A DNA stretch of 64,000 nt. Source: JAHEDT01 sp963825615 (GTDB lineage Bacteria > Desulfobacterota > Desulfuromonadia > Desulfuromonadales > BM103). Both the position numbers and the translations under genes were made by a program. Under the pieces are notes generated by a model. The model was not told the origin of the DNA and did no database searches. It was given only the letters and a program-made list of their open reading frames with translations. Below are positions 61,835-64,000 of this stretch, one piece after another. Position 1 is the first letter of the stretch. Each line of letters opens with the position of its first letter. The stretch covers positions 151,491 through 215,490 of the forward strand of contig CAWGTV010000010.1 in NCBI GenBank assembly GCA_963825615.1, read 5' to 3'.

Positions 61835-63259
61835 ATGAAAGCAAAAACCGACAACAACCAAACCGTGCTGCTCGTCGATGATGAAGAGCACATCCTCAAC
61901 ACCTCCCGACTCCGCCTGAAAGCCAGTGGGATTTCTAATGTGATCACCCTTCAGGACAGCCGCGAGGTCATGCCTCTGCTGGCCAGCCAGCGCATTACTG
62001 CCATCGTGCTCGATCTGCACATGCCGCATCTTTCCGGCCAGGAGCTGCTCGTTCAGATTGTTCGCGCTCACCCTGGCACACCGGTCATTCTCATGACCGC
62101 CGACGACGATATCCAGACGGTCGTCAGCTGCATGAAAGCAGGGGCCTTTGATTACCTGACGAAGCCGGTGGAATCGAACCAGCTGGTGAGCCGGGTTCAA
62201 AAAGCCCTGCAACATGCGGAGATGGCCAACGAAGTGAACCAGCTCAAGCAGCGCCTGCTGACGGACAATCTCGAACATCCGGAAGCCTTTGCCGACATCA
62301 TTACCGGCAACAAGTCGATGCGCGCGCTCTTTCAATACGTGGAAGTCGTCGCCAAGACCCGCCAGCCGATCATCATCACCGGGGAGACCGGCGTCGGCAA
62401 GGAGCTGATCGCCCGCGCCATCCACACCCTAAGTGGCTGCCGTGGCAATTATATTGCTGTCAACGTGGCCGGCCTCGACGACAACATGTTCACCGACACC
62501 CTCTTCGGTCACCGCAAAGGCGCCTTTACCGGCGCCGACCAGACCAGAGAAGGCCTCATCGAAAAAGCCGCCGGGGGGACACTGTTCCTCGACGAGATCG
62601 GCGACCTCAACGAAACCTCGCAGGTCAAGCTGCTGCGCCTGCTGCAAGAGCATGAATATTATCCGGTAGGCTCCGACCTGCTAAAGAAAACCGATGCCCG
62701 CTTCGTCCTCGCCACCAACTGTGACATCCAGCAGATGGTCAAGAAAGGCACCTTCCGCACCGATCTCTACTATCGCCTCTTCGCCCACCGCATGCATGTG
62801 CCCCCCCTGCGCGAACGCCCGGATGACATCCCCCTGCTCCTCGAGCATTTACTGGGGACGGCAGCAAAAAGCCTCGGCAAGAAGAAACCGACCTCGCCGC
62901 CAGAGCTACCCATACTGCTCGGGCTCTATCCTTTCCCGGGCAACGTCCGCGAGCTCGAAGCACTGACCTTCGATGCTGTCGCCCGCCACTCATCCGGCAT
63001 TCTGTCGATGGATAGCTTCCGCTCCGTGGTCGGCGACCAGCAGAGCGTTGAGGTCACCGCGGCAGCGCCTTCATTGACCCTCCAGAAAACGCTTTGCGAC
63101 CACTTCGGGCATTTCCCCACCGTCGCCGAGATCGAAGAGTACATGATCAGTGAAGCCATGAAAATGGCGAAAGACAACCAGGGGATGGCGGCCAAACTGC
63201 TCGGCATGGGGCGCCAGACGCTCAACAAGCGGCTGCAGAAATCCCGCAAAGACAACTAA
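61835..63259 (+). CDS. NtrC-type sigma-54 response regulator
   Basis: 474 residues. Receiver with LLVDDEEHIL, phospho-Asp in AIVLDLHMPHLSGQE and Lys in FDYLTKPVE. AAA+ with GETGVGKELIARAIH, KGAFTGADQT (intact GAFTGA loop) and LFLDEIGDLNETSQ. C-terminal Fis-type HTH (NQGMAAKLLGMGRQTLNKRLQKSR), different from the two regulators at 48.9-51.7 kb. Co-transcribed with the kinase at 59645. Targets not evident here; a palindromic repeat follows the stop directly. Confidence 0.93.
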   Translation: MKAKTDNNQTVLLVDDEEHILNTSRLRLKASGISNVITLQDSREVMPLLASQRITAIVLDLHMPHLSGQELLVQIVRAHPGTPVILMTADDDIQTVVSCMKAGAFDYLTKPVESNQLVSRVQKALQHAEMANEVNQLKQRLLTDNLEHPEAFADIITGNKSMRALFQYVEVVAKTRQPIIITGETGVGKELIARAIHTLSGCRGNYIAVNVAGLDDNMFTDTLFGHRKGAFTGADQTREGLIEKAAGGTLFLDEIGDLNETSQVKLLRLLQEHEYYPVGSDLLKKTDARFVLATNCDIQQMVKKGTFRTDLYYRLFAHRMHVPPLRERPDDIPLLLEHLLGTAAKSLGKKKPTSPPELPILLGLYPFPGNVRELEALTFDAVARHSSGILSMDSFRSVVGDQQSVEVTAAAPSLTLQKTLCDHFGHFPTVAEIEEYMISEAMKMAKDNQGMAAKLLGMGRQTLNKRLQKSRKDN

Positions 63260-63332
63260 GGGGCTCAGGTCTACGCATTTCACAAAAAAGGCACATCGTG
63301 CAAAAAATGTGGAATGTGTAGACCTGACCCCT
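63260..63332. repeat. Full copy of the ~70-bp palindromic repeat (reverse orientation)
   Basis: GGGGCTCAGGTCTACGCATT ... ATGTGGAATGTGTAGACCTG then ACCCCT. The asymmetric inner part (TTTCACAAAAAA on the left, AAAATGTGGAATG on the right) shows the opposite orientation to the 44.9 and 54.3 kb copies. It starts at the base after the regulator stop codon. Confidence 0.85.
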
Positions 63333-63339
63333 CACACAA

Positions 63340-63369
63340 AAAAACGGGCAGGAATCAATCCCGCCCGTT
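63340..63369 (-). terminator. Intrinsic terminator of the Cys-rich protein gene
   Basis: Minus strand: ACGGGC-GGGATTGATTCCT-GCCCGT followed by T7. About 40 bp after the stop at 63408. Confidence 0.75.
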
Positions 63370-63407
63370 CTCTTCGGTTCGTCTGAACAACTCAAAAGCA
63401 AGCCAGA

Positions 63408-63890
63408 CTATTTCTGCTTCAGAGGCATCCCGCACTTGCAGTTGCCCGCTTGCGCGGCGACGGTATTGCAGGTACAGCTGCCGCCGCAGTTGCAGAAGAA
63501 CATCCCGGTCCCCTCAAGGTTGACACGCTTGAGCGGTTTGCCGCAACCACAGAGGGTCGGGTTGGCCGGGTCCTGTTTGCAGGTGCAGCCCTCCGCGCAG
63601 GTGCAGAGCAGCGCTTCATTGCCTTCGACCTTGACCACATGCCCCCACTCCATCGGCTTGCCGCAGCGGCAATTGCCGGGCACGGTGCTGACCGAATTAC
63701 AATCGCAGCCGCCACCGCAGGCACAGCTGTACAGCACGTCTTTACGGACACTCTCTGCTCCGGCGGGTGCCATCGCTGCGGTTTGCGGCGCTTTCACACA
63801 ACAGCTGCCGCAGCCGCCCATGCCCGCGCATCGGACAGCACCCATAAGCGAGCAGCAACAGACAGTGCGGAAATAAGCAGAACGGGCCAT
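63408..63890 (-). CDS. Exported Cys-rich protein with three CxC repeats
   Basis: 160 residues from the ATG at 63890 (AAGGGAAG ribosome-binding site). The C-terminal ~105 residues hold three ~35-residue repeats: LYSCACGGGCDCNS...CRCGKPM, LLCTCAEGCTCKQ...CGCGKPL and FFCNCGGSCTCNT...CKCGMPL. Each has six Cys in C-x-C-x3-4-C-x-C and C-x-C-G-x-P spacing. The N-terminus (CCCSLMGAVRCAGMGG) reads oddly; the adjacent frame has a hydrophobic PVLLISALSVAA stretch, so a lipoprotein signal with two compensating indels is possible. May bind metals. No named family known to me. Confidence 0.7.
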   Translation of the reverse strand: MARSAYFRTVCCCSLMGAVRCAGMGGCGSCCVKAPQTAAMAPAGAESVRKDVLYSCACGGGCDCNSVSTVPGNCRCGKPMEWGHVVKVEGNEALLCTCAEGCTCKQDPANPTLCGCGKPLKRVNLEGTGMFFCNCGGSCTCNTVAAQAGNCKCGMPLKQK

Positions 63891-64000
63891 CTTCCCTTCA
63901 TCATGTGCAACCTCCCAGATTGATTTAAACAAACTTGTTGGATCTTTACCGCGGAACCATTCCCCGGTCACTCATGCAGGATTTGCAATGTAACAGAAAA

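Noticed and set aside
44910..63332. Palindromic repeats as a CRISPR array or attachment sites
   Set aside because: Copies are about 9 kb apart with no regular spacers, no cas genes and no integrase beyond housekeeping XerD.
1..64000. tRNA or rRNA genes
   Set aside because: No intergenic stretch showed a cloverleaf with a GGTTCRA-type T loop or rRNA-like conserved sequence by eye; a covariance search would be decisive.

Overview
The window looks like a chromosomal segment of a GC-rich anaerobic respiratory bacterium of the Desulfuromonadia type (Geobacter, Desulfuromonas, Pelobacter relatives). This is inferred from a seven-haem cytochrome c / cytochrome b / membrane-protein set resembling the Geobacter Cbc4 quinol oxidoreductase, a hydrogenase-4-type membrane module, three sigma-54 activators, rubrerythrin and TAXI-TRAP transport genes, and the run mutS-amidase-glnD-xerD-apgM. 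No rRNA, tRNA, CRISPR array or intact mobile element was seen.

Layout. 1-5.0 kb: membrane arm of a hydrogenase-4/Ehr-like complex (hyfB-C-E-F, minus strand, running off the left edge), preceded by an HTH-PTS IIA regulator. 5.2-8.0 kb: DMT exporter and MocR regulator, divergent from a DUF2917 gene. 8.0-10.4 kb: RhlE-like helicase with a promoter-plus-terminator leader, a 42-residue basic protein and a secreted charged protein. 10.4-19.7 kb: housekeeping operon mutS-amiC-glnD-xerD-apgM. 19.9-26.2 kb: CDF transporter, rubrerythrin, phosphoesterase, SagB-type oxidoreductase, YciH and others. 26.4-30.8 kb: TAXI-TRAP transporter with an aminotransferase. 31-44.8 kb: single metabolic genes (cold shock, NfeD/slipin, threonine dehydratase, RluA, aldo/keto reductase, YchF-like GTPase, MFS, PLD synthase). 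45-54.1 kb: Cbc4-like respiratory operon with its own regulators. 54.5-64 kb: UPF0178, SAP-like protein, acyl-CoA dehydrogenase, WecA-like transferase, ISL3 remnant, a second two-component system and a Cys-rich repeat protein.

The most interesting part is 45-54 kb. A hybrid kinase and an NtrC-type regulator are followed by a second sigma-54 activator whose N-terminus resembles a small Hsp20-like domain, then by an operon of two paralogous small membrane proteins, a degenerate receiver and the cytochromes. Both the Hsp20-AAA gene and the cytochrome operon have a good sigma-54 (-24/-12) promoter. Each promoter lies 85-88 bp from a TTCCTG-N5-CAGGAA palindrome followed by a second, weaker site 20 bp further out. 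The two activators have nearly the same recognition helix. This suggests a compact sigma-54 cascade or feed-forward loop controlling a quinol oxidoreductase.

Two dispersed repeat families sit between genes: a ~70 bp palindrome (three full copies, three half or decayed copies) and a GC-rich CGCGTCCCTCGTCCC-like repeat (about eight copies). At least 18 single-base frameshifts break conserved genes, many in short homopolymers. They look more like uncorrected consensus errors than real decay, so broken genes are annotated across the shift.
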